Of a stretch of 64,000 nucleotides of DNA, positions 37,929 through 45,774 are shown one piece after another. This stretch comes from Arthrobacter wenxiniae. GTDB lineage: Bacteria > Actinomycetota > Actinomycetes > Actinomycetales > Micrococcaceae. Under the pieces are notes generated by a model. It saw nothing but the letters and a program-made list of their open reading frames with translations, was not told the origin of the DNA and made no database searches. How positions within the stretch are numbered: the stretch's first letter is position 1; each line of letters begins with the position of its first letter. The DNA lies in assembly GCF_013376105.1 (NCBI RefSeq), contig NZ_JAAMFM010000009.1, forward strand, positions 54,341 to 118,340, read 5' to 3'. The position numbers were made by a program, and so were the translations under genes.

Positions 37929-37957
37929 AGACTAGACCCTATGTCTGACTTTCTCAA
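37929..37957 (-). promoter_or_regulatory. Promoter of the DUF222/HNH gene, probably leaderless
   Basis: On the minus strand TTGAGA (37952-37957) and TAGTCT (37929-37934) are separated by exactly 17 nt, and only 6 nt lie between the -10 and the ATG. Transcription should therefore begin at or next to the start codon. Confidence 0.6.
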
Positions 37958-37963
37958 TAGTTC

Positions 37964-37981
37964 CTAGAATATTTATTCTAG
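37964..37981. promoter_or_regulatory. AT-rich perfect palindrome upstream of the HNH gene
   Basis: CTAGAAT-ATTT-ATTCTAG is a perfect 7-bp inverted repeat, strikingly AT-rich for this genome, just upstream of the -35. It could be an operator. Read on the plus strand it is followed by TATTTTT, but no plus-strand gene ends here. Confidence 0.5.
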
Positions 37982-38068
37982 TATTTTTGCCCCTTTCATA
38001 CCGACTCTTCCAGCTTGTTTCCCCAGGTCCTCATCCGTGCCGGCCGGCCGACCCCGACGCGGCACGCG

Positions 38069-39112
38069 TCAGGCGTTGCGCAGGTTCTCCCTGACCATGG
38101 GTGCCACCTGTGTGCCATAGAGTTCAATGCTGCGCAGCATAGATTCGTGTGGAAGCGTGCCGTGGCTGTACTTGAGGTCGAATCTGGACAGCCCCAGCGA
38201 CTTCGCCACCGCGGTGATCTTGCGGGCCACGGTTTCCGGCGAACCCACCATGAGCGCTCCCTTGGGGCCGGCCGTGGCGTTGAACTGCAGACGGGTCAGG
38301 GGCGGCCAGCCGCGGTCGCGTCCAATGCGGTTGTGCATGGCGGCATAGTGCGGCCAGAGTTCCTCCATGGCCTCTTCATCCGTCTCGGCAATGTGCCCGG
38401 GCGAGTGGACGCCAACGGGTTGCTCCGGCTGGCCGAACTCCTTCAGGGCGCGGTGGTAGAGCTTGATGAAGGGCGCGAACTGCAGCGGCTCCCCTCCGAT
38501 GATCGCCAGCATCAGCGGCAGCCCGTGGTGCGCCGCGCGGACCACGGACTGGGGGCTGCCGCCCACGGCCACCCACGACTTCAGCGTTCCCGACTCAAGG
38601 TGCGGATACACCATCTGTTCGGACAGCGCCGGCCTGGTCTTGCCGCTCCAGGTGACCGGCCCCTGCTTCAGCAACTCGGCGAACAGGGCCAGCTTTTCCT
38701 CAAACAGCTCTTCATACTGGGAAAGGTCCAGCCCAAACAGCGGGAACGACTCCGTAAACGAGCCCCGGCCCAGGGTGACCTCGGCGCGGCCGGAGGAAAC
38801 GGCGTCGAGCGTGGAAAAGCGCTGGAAGACGCGGATGGGGTCGTCGGAGCTGAGCACCGTGACGGCCGATCCCAGGCGGATCCGCGTCGTCTGCCCGGCG
38901 ATCGCCGACAGCACCATGTCCGGGGACGAGATGGCGAAATCGTCGCGGTGGTGTTCGCCGATGCCAAAGTAGTCGAGCCCCAGCGAGTCGGCCAGCACGG
39001 CCTGTTCAACGACGTCGCGAATCACCTGTGCGGCCGGCTTGGGCTGGCCTTCCCTGTCCAGGGTGACGTCGCCAAAGGTGTCCAGCCCCAGTTCAAATTC
39101 AGCAGCGCTCAT
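38069..39112 (-). CDS. LLM-class flavin-dependent oxidoreductase (luciferase-like)
   Basis: This 347-residue TIM-barrel monooxygenase of the luciferase-like superfamily shows LGLDYFGIGEHHRDDFAISSP (about residues 43-63), IRLGSAVTVLSSDDPIRVFQ and RAEVTLGRGSFTESFPLFG. A C-terminal GSPETVARKI block (about 290-299) is the usual phosphate-binding region for FMN or F420. The substrate cannot be predicted. The ATG at 39112 is chosen because AAGGA lies 10 nt upstream and because the family begins at about this point; the longer open frame is rejected. It is followed by 146 bp of promoter sequence for the HNH gene. Confidence 0.9.
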   Translation of the reverse strand: MSAAEFELGLDTFGDVTLDREGQPKPAAQVIRDVVEQAVLADSLGLDYFGIGEHHRDDFAISSPDMVLSAIAGQTTRIRLGSAVTVLSSDDPIRVFQRFSTLDAVSSGRAEVTLGRGSFTESFPLFGLDLSQYEELFEEKLALFAELLKQGPVTWSGKTRPALSEQMVYPHLESGTLKSWVAVGGSPQSVVRAAHHGLPLMLAIIGGEPLQFAPFIKLYHRALKEFGQPEQPVGVHSPGHIAETDEEAMEELWPHYAAMHNRIGRDRGWPPLTRLQFNATAGPKGALMVGSPETVARKITAVAKSLGLSRFDLKYSHGTLPHESMLRSIELYGTQVAPMVRENLRNA

Positions 39113-39244
39113 GCCTTGCTTCCTTCCGTAACCAAAGTCCCGGTGGTCAAACAAGCCAGCCTGGACATATGCGTTTGCATCTATCGGGCAAACTGGGCGG
39201 CAGGCAAAACTATTCCCGGCCACGGGCCCGGCCGGCTTGAGGCG

Positions 39245-40480
39245 CTACCGGCGGGCCACTGCCGCCTTGCTGCGGTACACGGCCAGGAAGGTGGATATCC
39301 GCCGCACGGCCTCCTCGATGTCGCGCACATTGGGAAGCAGGACAAAGCGGAAGTGGTCGGGGGTGGGCCAATGAAAGGCCGTGCCGTGGGAGACGAGGAT
39401 CTTTTGGTCCTGCAGCAGGTCGATGACGAACTTTTCGTCGTCGTCGATCGGGTACATCCCCGGGTCCAGCTTCACAAACAGGTACATGGCACCGGCCGCG
39501 GGAACACACGAGACGCCGGGCAGGGCATTGAGCAGTTCCGAGGCACGCGTCCGCTGCTCGCACAGGCGCCCGCCGGGCTTCGTGAGGTCGTTGATGCTCT
39601 GGTAGCCGCCCAGGGAGGTCTGGATGGCGTGCTGGGCCGGAACGTTCGAACACAACCGCAGCGAGGCAATCAGCTCCAGCGACTCCTTGAAGTCCGCCAT
39701 CGCGGCGCGCGGACCGGACAGCGCGACCCACCCGGCGCGGTAGCCGGGCATCCGGTACGCCTTGGACAGGCCGCTGAAGGTGAGCATGCACACGTCGTCC
39801 GCGAGCGAGTCCATGTGGATGTGCGTGCGGCCGTCATAGAGGATCTTCTCGTAGATCTCGTCGGCAAAGATCACCAGGTCGTGCTCGCGCGCCAGCTCCA
39901 CAAACCGCTCCAGGATGTGCCGGGGGTAGACCGCGCCGGTGGGGTTGTTCGGATTGATGATCACCATGGCCCGCGTGGCCGGGGTGATCTTCGCCGCCAC
40001 GTCCGCCATGTCCGGCCACCACTCGTTGTCCTCGTCGCACAGGTAGTGGACGGGCACGCCGCCGGTGAGTGTGACGGAGGCGGTCCAGAGCGGGTAGTCC
40101 GGGGCCGGGATCAGCACCTCGTCGCCGTTTTCCAGGAACGCCTGCAGGGTCATGGAGATCAGCTCGCTGACGCCGTTGCCGACAAAGATGTCATCCACGC
40201 CGATCGTCATCAGGCCCTGGGTCTGATAATACTGCGAGATGGCGGTCCGGGCGGAAAAGATGCCTTTGGAATCGCTGTAGCCCTGTGCCCCGCGCAGGTG
40301 GTGAATCATGTCCACCACGATCGATTCGGGCGCCTCCAGGCCGAACGGGGCGGTGTCACCCAGGTTCATGCGCAGGATCCGGTGCCCCTCCGCCTCCATC
40401 TTCTGGGCCGCGTGGAGAATCGGACCGCGAAGTTCATACCGTACATTGGCCAGTTTGCTGGAGTGTTGCATGGGGCGCAT
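39245..40480 (-). CDS. alaA: PLP-dependent aminotransferase, AlaA-like
   Basis: This 411-residue fold-type I aminotransferase is very close in pattern to E. coli AlaA (glutamate-pyruvate aminotransferase). It starts HSSKLANVRYELRGPIL, and continues with APFGLEAPE, GNGVSELI, PAPDYPLW, INPNNPTGAVYP and FADEIYEKILYDG. The PLP lysine is in SGLSKAYRMPGYRAGW (about residue 245), and the final PDHFRFVLLP block holds the carboxylate-binding Arg. It should make alanine from pyruvate and glutamate. ATG 40480 (MRPMQ) aligns with the family start; ATG 40471 and GTG 40495 are alternatives. The upstream region holds tandem 13-15 bp repeats. Confidence 0.92.
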   Translation of the reverse strand: MRPMQHSSKLANVRYELRGPILHAAQKMEAEGHRILRMNLGDTAPFGLEAPESIVVDMIHHLRGAQGYSDSKGIFSARTAISQYYQTQGLMTIGVDDIFVGNGVSELISMTLQAFLENGDEVLIPAPDYPLWTASVTLTGGVPVHYLCDEDNEWWPDMADVAAKITPATRAMVIINPNNPTGAVYPRHILERFVELAREHDLVIFADEIYEKILYDGRTHIHMDSLADDVCMLTFSGLSKAYRMPGYRAGWVALSGPRAAMADFKESLELIASLRLCSNVPAQHAIQTSLGGYQSINDLTKPGGRLCEQRTRASELLNALPGVSCVPAAGAMYLFVKLDPGMYPIDDDEKFVIDLLQDQKILVSHGTAFHWPTPDHFRFVLLPNVRDIEEAVRRISTFLAVYRSKAAVARR

Positions 40481-40847
40481 GAACTCTATTTTCACACAGG
40501 CCGGCCCGTGGGCCGCGGCCCCGTCCACATGGCGGTCGCACGGGAGCGAGGCACCACGGCGCCTCCGCAGGGCACGGTTTGCCGCGGCCACCCGGATGGG
40601 ACCTGGCCGGCCCGCGGGCCTCCAAGGCCGGTTGTGTCTGTGCCGTGGTTGGCTTCCTTGGTGGGAGCCTCCCGTCACGGTTCGTGGGCGGAAACTGGCA
40701 AGCGTGCCTTGAGTGCGTGCCTTCAGTGATTGCCTTGAGTGATTGCCAGCGCAGCTCCCGTTCGGCCGACCCCCTGGTTGGTACAAGCGGCCTGGAAGCT
40801 CGAACATCCGGGCCGCTTCCCTTTATGGGTGGTGCTGCTTGATGGGG
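40481..40847. other. 367-bp intergenic region with short tandem repeats
   Basis: Three consecutive units of 13-15 bp (GTGCCTTGAGTGC, GTGCCTTCAGTGATT, GCCTTGAGTGATT) lie at 40704-40744 and a fourth begins GCC. They sit about 225 bp upstream of the alaA start. I see no gene or RNA in the remainder, and no clear promoter hexamers. Confidence 0.55.
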
Positions 40848-41789
40848 TCAGCCGGGCGCGCCGTCCGCCTCGTCCCCGGCGGGGGTTTCCGCTGGGGCGC
40901 CGTTGGGGAACAGCATGCGGGCCAGGATCACCACGGTGGCCGCCAGGGCGGCCAGGATCGCAAGCCAGGACCAGGCAAGGCCCACCGTGAACGACAGCAC
41001 GGCAAACACGGCCAGGGCCGCGACCCAGAGGGCGCCGACGTGCATGCCAAACCTGGCAGCCGCCGCCGGATCCCGGGAAGACCCGCCCCGGCCCTCCCTG
41101 CCGCGCTGCGCCTCCCGCACCCAAGGCTTCCTCCTGTTGGTCTGGGAGACACCCAGCCGAATGAAGCCCACCACGGATCCCAGGACCACGAACACGCCGG
41201 CGGCCAGCAGGCCCGGCCCGGCCATGGTCACCAGGGTGCACAGGGCAAGTCCGACGACGGCGGCAGCCGCCGCCAGGCCATAGGAGACCGCCCGGCGCGG
41301 GGGCACCGGAAAGTTCTGGCTCGTCTCCTGCCGCAGGCTCCAGGCGACAATGGTGCCGGTGGACATGGCGGCCACGAGTGCGGACAGGACGGCCAGCCCC
41401 GGATTTCCATAGGGTCCCAGGACCATCACGAACAGCAGCATCGCCGCCACCGCCGCCACGGACACCAGGACCGTGCCGATGGCGAAGCCGGAGCTGCGCC
41501 TGACACGACTGCGCGCGTACTCCGGCGCCTGGGCCACACCCAGGCTAGCGGGTTCGTCGGCCTCCCCCGGCGATTCCTGCCGGATGATCTGACCGATGTC
41601 CCCCAGCGCGGCGATCGCGGTCGCCGCGGCTTCCTCTTCCGCGGCGCCGTTTCCCCGGAGCTCGTCGACCCGCGCGGCAAGGTTGGAGCGGATCTCTTCC
41701 TTGAGGCCCTGAAGTTCCGGCGTCATGGCCCGTCCCGCGAAGGCCTCGTCCAGGTGCCGGTGGATGTTGGAGCAGTCGGCGGCGCTCAT
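40848..41789 (-). CDS. PadR-associated HAAS-domain membrane protein
   Basis: This 313-residue protein starts with a cytoplasmic helical HAAS/DUF1700-type domain (LKEEIRSNLAARVDELRGNG, EEEAAATAIAALGDIGQIIRQ, about residues 28-72). After this come about six to eight membrane helices in pairs. HAAS proteins are usually encoded behind PadR regulators and are thought to sense or be modulated by the regulator partner at the membrane; the mechanism is not established. Its ATG overlaps the padR stop by four bases, so the pair is coupled. The last 20 residues are acidic and disordered. Confidence 0.82.
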   Translation of the reverse strand: MSAADCSNIHRHLDEAFAGRAMTPELQGLKEEIRSNLAARVDELRGNGAAEEEAAATAIAALGDIGQIIRQESPGEADEPASLGVAQAPEYARSRVRRSSGFAIGTVLVSVAAVAAMLLFVMVLGPYGNPGLAVLSALVAAMSTGTIVAWSLRQETSQNFPVPPRRAVSYGLAAAAAVVGLALCTLVTMAGPGLLAAGVFVVLGSVVGFIRLGVSQTNRRKPWVREAQRGREGRGGSSRDPAAAARFGMHVGALWVAALAVFAVLSFTVGLAWSWLAILAALAATVVILARMLFPNGAPAETPAGDEADGAPG

Positions 41790-42175
41790 TCGAGGGTGCC
41801 TTTCACGGTCAGGAGCGTATTGATGATGCGCTGCGTAGCGGTCCAGTCGCTCACGTTTTGGTGGTAGACCGCGCGCCCGGCATCGGTGATCCTGTAATAC
41901 TTGCGCCGGCCGCCCTGGGTTTCGTCGCCCCAGCTGGCCTCGACGAGTCCGTCCTTCACCAGCCGGCGGTAGGTGGCGTATAGCGTGGCTTCCTTGATTT
42001 CATAAAGGCCGCCGGTGGCGTCGCGGATCAACTTGTAGATCTCGAAGCCGTACCGTTCCGCATTGCCCAGCATCCCGAGCACGATCGTGTCCGTGTGCCC
42101 CCGCAGCAGGTCCGCGGAAAATGGCTCGGCCCGTGGCACCGTGCCCTGGAGGTTTTCCATCATGTCAATTACCAT
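41786..42175 (-). CDS. PadR-family transcriptional regulator
   Basis: This roughly 129-residue winged-helix regulator has the PadR core LLRGHTDTIVLGMLGNAERYGFEIYKLIRDA, followed by YEIKEATLYATYRRLVKDGLVEASW (recognition helix) and the wing GGRRKYYRITDAGRAVY. A C-terminal dimerisation helix ends the protein. ATG 42175, 42163 and 42160 are possible starts; no strong Shine-Dalgarno decides. The sequence ATGGTAATTGACAT overlapping the starts is an imperfect palindrome that could be its own operator. The stop overlaps the HAAS gene. Confidence 0.88.
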   Translation of the reverse strand: MVIDMMENLQGTVPRAEPFSADLLRGHTDTIVLGMLGNAERYGFEIYKLIRDATGGLYEIKEATLYATYRRLVKDGLVEASWGDETQGGRRKYYRITDAGRAVYHQNVSDWTATQRIINTLLTVKGTLE

Positions 42176-42392
42176 ATCAGGTCGTGTACTCGGCCTGGAA
42201 AGGTTCTTCTGCCCGGCCCGGCCTCCGGATAGGGCTGTTGACTTTCTCACAACGCACACCGTTAACGCGGCCTAGCACAACCGGCCCGCACCCGTGGACG
42301 GCCGAAGATTGGTAGGCTGAAACGTTGGACCAAGGCACTTGTGGGGAAATGCCTGTCACATCACTTTCACCCTCAAGGAGACCAAGCCCTCA

Positions 42393-43028
42393 ATGACATC
42401 CGTGGCAACCGAATCACTGCGTGAACAGCTCTGGAACCGTCGCTTTGACGAGAACATTGCACCCGTAACCGAACTCTGCGACTCCCTGGCCGAGGCCCGG
42501 CCCGAGCAGCAGGTGGCGTATGTGGATCCGGTTCACGATGTTGATGGGTGCCGCATTGTCAGCCTGTTTTCCAACGTTGGTGAAATGGACCCGTCGGGTT
42601 TCATCACGGCTGGCGACGAGCAGGCCTCCACCCGTCTGCTCGGCATCCACTGGCAGATTGGGCTGCGCCCGAGCTACGTGATGCCGTGGAACGTCCACCC
42701 CTGGTTCACGCCCGGCCAGGCCAACGGCCGTCTCACGGCCGCCCAGATCGAACAGGGACTGCGCCCCCTGGTGAAGTTCATGACACTGGTCCCCCGCGCC
42801 TCCGCCCTGGTGGCCCACGGCACGGAGGCCCACCGCCTCGCCGACCAGCTCCTGAAGGCCCAGGGGCCCATGCTTTACAAGCGCGGCTTCGGCATTTACA
42901 AGGTCCGGTCCCTCTCCGGCCGCAGCTTCGCCGGCTCCGCCGAACGGCAGGCCGGCTGGCTCCTGGAGTCCGCCAAGGCCTACGCCGAGTCGATGACCCG
43001 CAACGGCATCCCCGTCAAGGGACACTGA
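42393..43028 (+). CDS. Uracil-DNA-glycosylase-superfamily-like protein
   Basis: This 211-residue protein resembles the UDG fold by order of motifs: an N-terminal helix, a strand-loop RIVSLFSNVGEMDPSGFIT (place of motif I, about residues 54-72), DEQASTRLLG, and VMPWNVHPWFTPG (about 96-108). A parallel strand region follows (ASALVAHGTEAHRLADQ). The usual C-terminal His-Pro-Ser motif is not visible; a LSGRSFAGS segment takes its place. It may be a divergent glycosylase or a non-catalytic relative. The ATG at 42393 has AAGGAG 12 nt upstream, and TTGACT-N17-GTTAAC (42238-42266) is a weak promoter candidate. A large palindrome follows its stop. Confidence 0.55.
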   Translation: MTSVATESLREQLWNRRFDENIAPVTELCDSLAEARPEQQVAYVDPVHDVDGCRIVSLFSNVGEMDPSGFITAGDEQASTRLLGIHWQIGLRPSYVMPWNVHPWFTPGQANGRLTAAQIEQGLRPLVKFMTLVPRASALVAHGTEAHRLADQLLKAQGPMLYKRGFGIYKVRSLSGRSFAGSAERQAGWLLESAKAYAESMTRNGIPVKGH

Positions 43029-43062
43029 CCCGCCGCGCGCAAGCGTGCACCACACAGTGACC

Positions 43063-43125
43063 GTGCACCACACCCTGTGCGGAAACCTCCCGATATCGGG
43101 GATTTCCGTGCAGCGCGTGGTGCAC
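43063..43125. repeat. Large imperfect palindrome with a direct-repeat neighbour
   Basis: The arms 43063-43094 and 43095-43125 both begin or end with GTGCACCAC/GTGGTGCAC, share GGAAA/TTTCC, and meet at CCCGATATCGGG; about 25 of 31 pairs match. A further direct copy of GTGCACCACAC lies at 43045-43055. It starts 34 nt after the UDG-like gene and could be its terminator, a REP-type element or a mobile-element remnant. The 43126-43324 stretch beyond it shows nothing recognisable. Confidence 0.65.
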
Positions 43126-43324
43126 AGATATTTGTCCGTGACTTTTCAGCCACGACGCCGGGCGCGCGGCGCCCTGCCTGCGCCATGGAGACGGCCGGGA
43201 CCTCCTCTCCCGTTCCCGCCACCGTCAGGGTGCAGCCAACGTCGCCGGGCACTTTGCGGCAGTCAATCATCACCCGTGCCACTCTTTTCACCTCCCTTCA
43301 TCCAGTCGCCGCCACTAATGAGTG

Positions 43325-43953
43325 TCATTGATGGGACAGTGCAGGTTCTGCCGGCACAATGTCCTGGTTGAGGTGGAAGACGTTGCCGGGGTCGTTGGCC
43401 TGGATGCGGTGCTGGTCATCCGCGTCCATGAAGTTGATGTAGCCGCCAGCCTCGGCGTAGGGGCGCAGCGCCTCCTGATGGTCCCGCACCCACTTGATGT
43501 TGGCCGCGTTGGCCGCCGGGTGGTCCCACCTGCCGGCAATGACGGGACAAATCCCACGTCCCGGCAGCCGAACGCCGTTAAATCAGCAGCCACCCGCTGC
43601 ACCGCGCCAATAATTGGACAAAAAGTGGCTGGCCGGCTGGACGCTGGGCACCCGGGAACTGAACTCGACGGCAACCCCGCGCGCCTGATCGCTCAGTTGC
43701 TCCGGGAAATCCGCCGTCCGGCAGGCCTGCATCCCCGCCGGAAGCATGGCATGAAACAGGCCGTTGAGCGCCGTGCAGGGCATGGGCCCGACGAACTGAC
43801 CCAGCACCGGTCCGGCACCCGGGACGGGTTCCCACCGGGCCGCGCCGCCGGATGCTTGTCGATCATGCCGTTGTACACGGCCCGCGCCGCGTCATGGCCC
43901 CCGTCCTGCGGGGAAACCACTGTGCCGTGGATGCCCTCGCGCAACTGCGCCAT
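43325..43953 (-). pseudogene. Decayed FAD-linked oxidase (BBE-domain) gene
   Basis: Remnants of one FAD-binding oxidase are readable in order on the minus strand but in different frames. They are the N-terminus MAQLREGIHGTVVSPQDGG with AVYNGMIDKHP (from 43953), a middle part GPMPCTALNGLFHAMLPAGM, the stretch PIIGAVQRVAADLTAFGCRD, and the BBE end GGYINFMDADDQ and NVFHLNQDIVP with a TGA at 43325. The whole FAD-binding half (some 240 codons) is missing after HPA. Frameshifts lie near 43610 and 43545, and about 15 codons are lost before DPGNVF. Intact relatives are about 450-500 residues, so this cannot make a working enzyme. Confidence 0.8.
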
Positions 43954-44122
43954 GCGTCCTGAATCCGTGATGTGCCGTCCTCATCTTTGCGGTGCAGCTT
44001 CCGCCCACCCCCTACGCCAGGCAGCGGGGCGGCGGTTGAATATACGCACATCGCGCACGACTCCCCGGGCCAGGACCGCGGCGGCGTGCCACCAGGCGGC
44101 TTCGTGAAATCGGGCGCTGGAG

Positions 44123-44525
44123 ATGTACATGTCGCTTCGTCAGCTGGAAACGCTGGTGGACCAGGTGGGGGTCTGGATCCCCCGAACCGGCTTGGGCAAT
44201 TTCCTGACCCCGTGCCCCCGCGCTGTCGTCGCTGCCGGGAGGTGACGTCGCCACCTACAGTGAATTCGGTCCGCGTGGCGTCAGCTGCCGTGACCCTCCG
44301 TTCCACAGCCTGGGCGTGGAAACGCGCGAGGTGCATGCCCGCTTCGTCGGCGAGCACCCGCTCGTGAACTATTGCAGAAACACCACCGACGGCGCGCCCG
44401 TCAAGATCAGCGACTTCCCGGACGCCAGGTCGTTACACCGCCTCAACCTCCATGAGCACTTCCTCCGCCCCCTGCCCGTGGAGCACCGGCTGGCCATCAC
44501 CCTCGCGGCGCCGGGGCCACTGTGA
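44123..44525 (+). pseudogene. Decayed LuxR-type regulator gene, N-terminal part only
   Basis: An ATG at 44123 opens MYMSLRQLETLVDQVGVWIP and GLGNFLTP, then meets a stop. From about 44224, in another frame, the same protein seems to continue as LSSLPGGDVATYSEFGPRG, LGVETREVHARFVGEHPLVN and PVKISDFPDARSLHRLNLHE, ending PVEHRLAITLAAPGPL at a TGA (44523). This is the sensor-like N-terminal half seen in some actinobacterial LuxR-family regulators. The C-terminal half with the helix-turn-helix is absent. It is divergent from the decayed oxidase, so both may be leftovers of one regulated pair. Family assignment is from memory of homologues. Confidence 0.62.
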
Positions 44526-44568
44526 TCGGGACAGCGCCGGGCCGGACCCGTTGCGCTAGGCTCGGGGG

Positions 44569-45720
44569 ATGGTGGGCACAGGGGCTCCTCGGCGACGCGG
44601 CGGACCAACCGCGCTCGCACTGTGCGCGGCCCTGGCACTTGCCTCCTGCACCGGTCCACCCCAGGCCGAAAACCTGCAAACAACCGTCACCGCGCGGCCG
44701 CCGTCGATCCCCGTTCCCACGGGAAGTGGCACCGTTGCCGTGGGCGGGCTGGCAGCACCGTGGTCCATGGTGGTCCTGGGCGACGGACACCTCCTGGTCA
44801 GCGAACGCGATGCGGGGCAAGTCATCGACGTCGCCCCGAAGGGCACCAGGCAGCTTGTTGGCACCGTCGCCGGCGTCGTGCACCAGGGTGAGGGAGGGCT
44901 GCTGGGACTGGCGGTGCATGTGGGTTCCTGCCCGCGGCCTGGTCCGTTTGATCCCGACAACCCCTGCCTTGACCTGTTCGCCTATCTGACCACGGCGACG
45001 GACAACCGGATTGTGCGGATGCCGCTGCTGGAAACGGCCGGCCGCAGGTCGTTGGGGCCGGCAGCCGTCATTCTCCAGGGCATCCCCAAATCGTCCAACC
45101 ACAACGGCGGCCGGATCGCCTTTGGCCCCGACGGGATGCTGTACGTGGGCACGGGCGACGCCGGCACCAGCGCCAACGCCCAAAACAGGTCCTCGCTGTC
45201 GGGGAAGATCCTGCGGATGACCCCCGACGGCGGCATCCCGGCCGGCAACCCGTTCCCCGGCAGCCCGGTCTGGAGCATGGGGCACCGGAACGTGCAGGGG
45301 ATCGCCTGGGACAGCCGCGGCCGCATGTGGGCCTCCGAGTTCGGCCAGAACACCTGGGACGAACTCAATGAGATCAGGGCCGGCAGGAACTACGGCTGGC
45401 CCACCGTCGAGGGAATGGGCGGCCCGGACCTGGCCCCGTTCACGAATCCGGTCCTTGTCTGGCCCACGGACCAGGCCAGCCCCAGCGGCATCGCCATCAG
45501 CGGCACCACGCTGTACATGGCGGCGCTGCGCGGTGAACGGCTGTGGCAGGTGGCCCTCGACGGCGAACCATCCGCCCGCGCGCTGCTGACCAACCAGCTG
45601 GGCCGCCTGCGCGACGTGGCCTTAACGCCCGGCGGCCGCCTGCTTGTCCTGACGAACAACACTGACGGCCGCGGCGCCCCCACGCCGGGCGGTGACAGGA
45701 TCGTGGAGGTTGCACGTTGA
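44569..45720 (+). CDS. PQQ-dependent sugar dehydrogenase-like lipoprotein (YliI/Asd type)
   Basis: This 383-residue secreted lipoprotein has a signal peptide with an LASC lipobox ending at about Cys27. The body is a six-bladed beta-propeller of the soluble glucose/aldose dehydrogenase family: PWSMVVLGDGHLLVSERD, HQGEGGLLGLAVH, NHNGGRIAFGPDGMLYVGTGD, GHRNVQGIAWD, SEFGQNTWDELNEI and NYGWPTVEG are family blocks, with the catalytic His in HQGEGG. It would oxidise aldoses outside the membrane with PQQ. No PQQ synthesis gene is nearby. TAGGCT lies 6 nt before the ATG. It converges on the isomerase gene. Confidence 0.9.
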   Translation: MVGTGAPRRRGGPTALALCAALALASCTGPPQAENLQTTVTARPPSIPVPTGSGTVAVGGLAAPWSMVVLGDGHLLVSERDAGQVIDVAPKGTRQLVGTVAGVVHQGEGGLLGLAVHVGSCPRPGPFDPDNPCLDLFAYLTTATDNRIVRMPLLETAGRRSLGPAAVILQGIPKSSNHNGGRIAFGPDGMLYVGTGDAGTSANAQNRSSLSGKILRMTPDGGIPAGNPFPGSPVWSMGHRNVQGIAWDSRGRMWASEFGQNTWDELNEIRAGRNYGWPTVEGMGGPDLAPFTNPVLVWPTDQASPSGIAISGTTLYMAALRGERLWQVALDGEPSARALLTNQLGRLRDVALTPGGRLLVLTNNTDGRGAPTPGGDRIVEVAR

Positions 45721-45742
45721 ACGGACCACCGTCGCCGCCTGC

Positions 45743-45774
45743 ATGGCGCGGAGCGGAATTCCGTGCAGCGCCAT
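45743..45774. terminator. Hairpin between convergent genes
   Basis: ATGGCGC (45743-45749) and GCGCCAT (45768-45774) pair around the inner palindrome CGGAATTCCG. It begins 22 nt after the sugar dehydrogenase stop and touches the isomerase stop codon, so it may terminate both. Confidence 0.5.

Noticed and set aside
38015..40729. A 904-codon plus-strand open frame
   Set aside because: It is antisense to the LLM oxidoreductase and alaA genes, both of which have intact family motifs.
43322..44107. A 261-codon plus-strand open frame
   Set aside because: It runs antisense to the clearly recognisable FAD-linked oxidase remnants and has no protein-like pattern.
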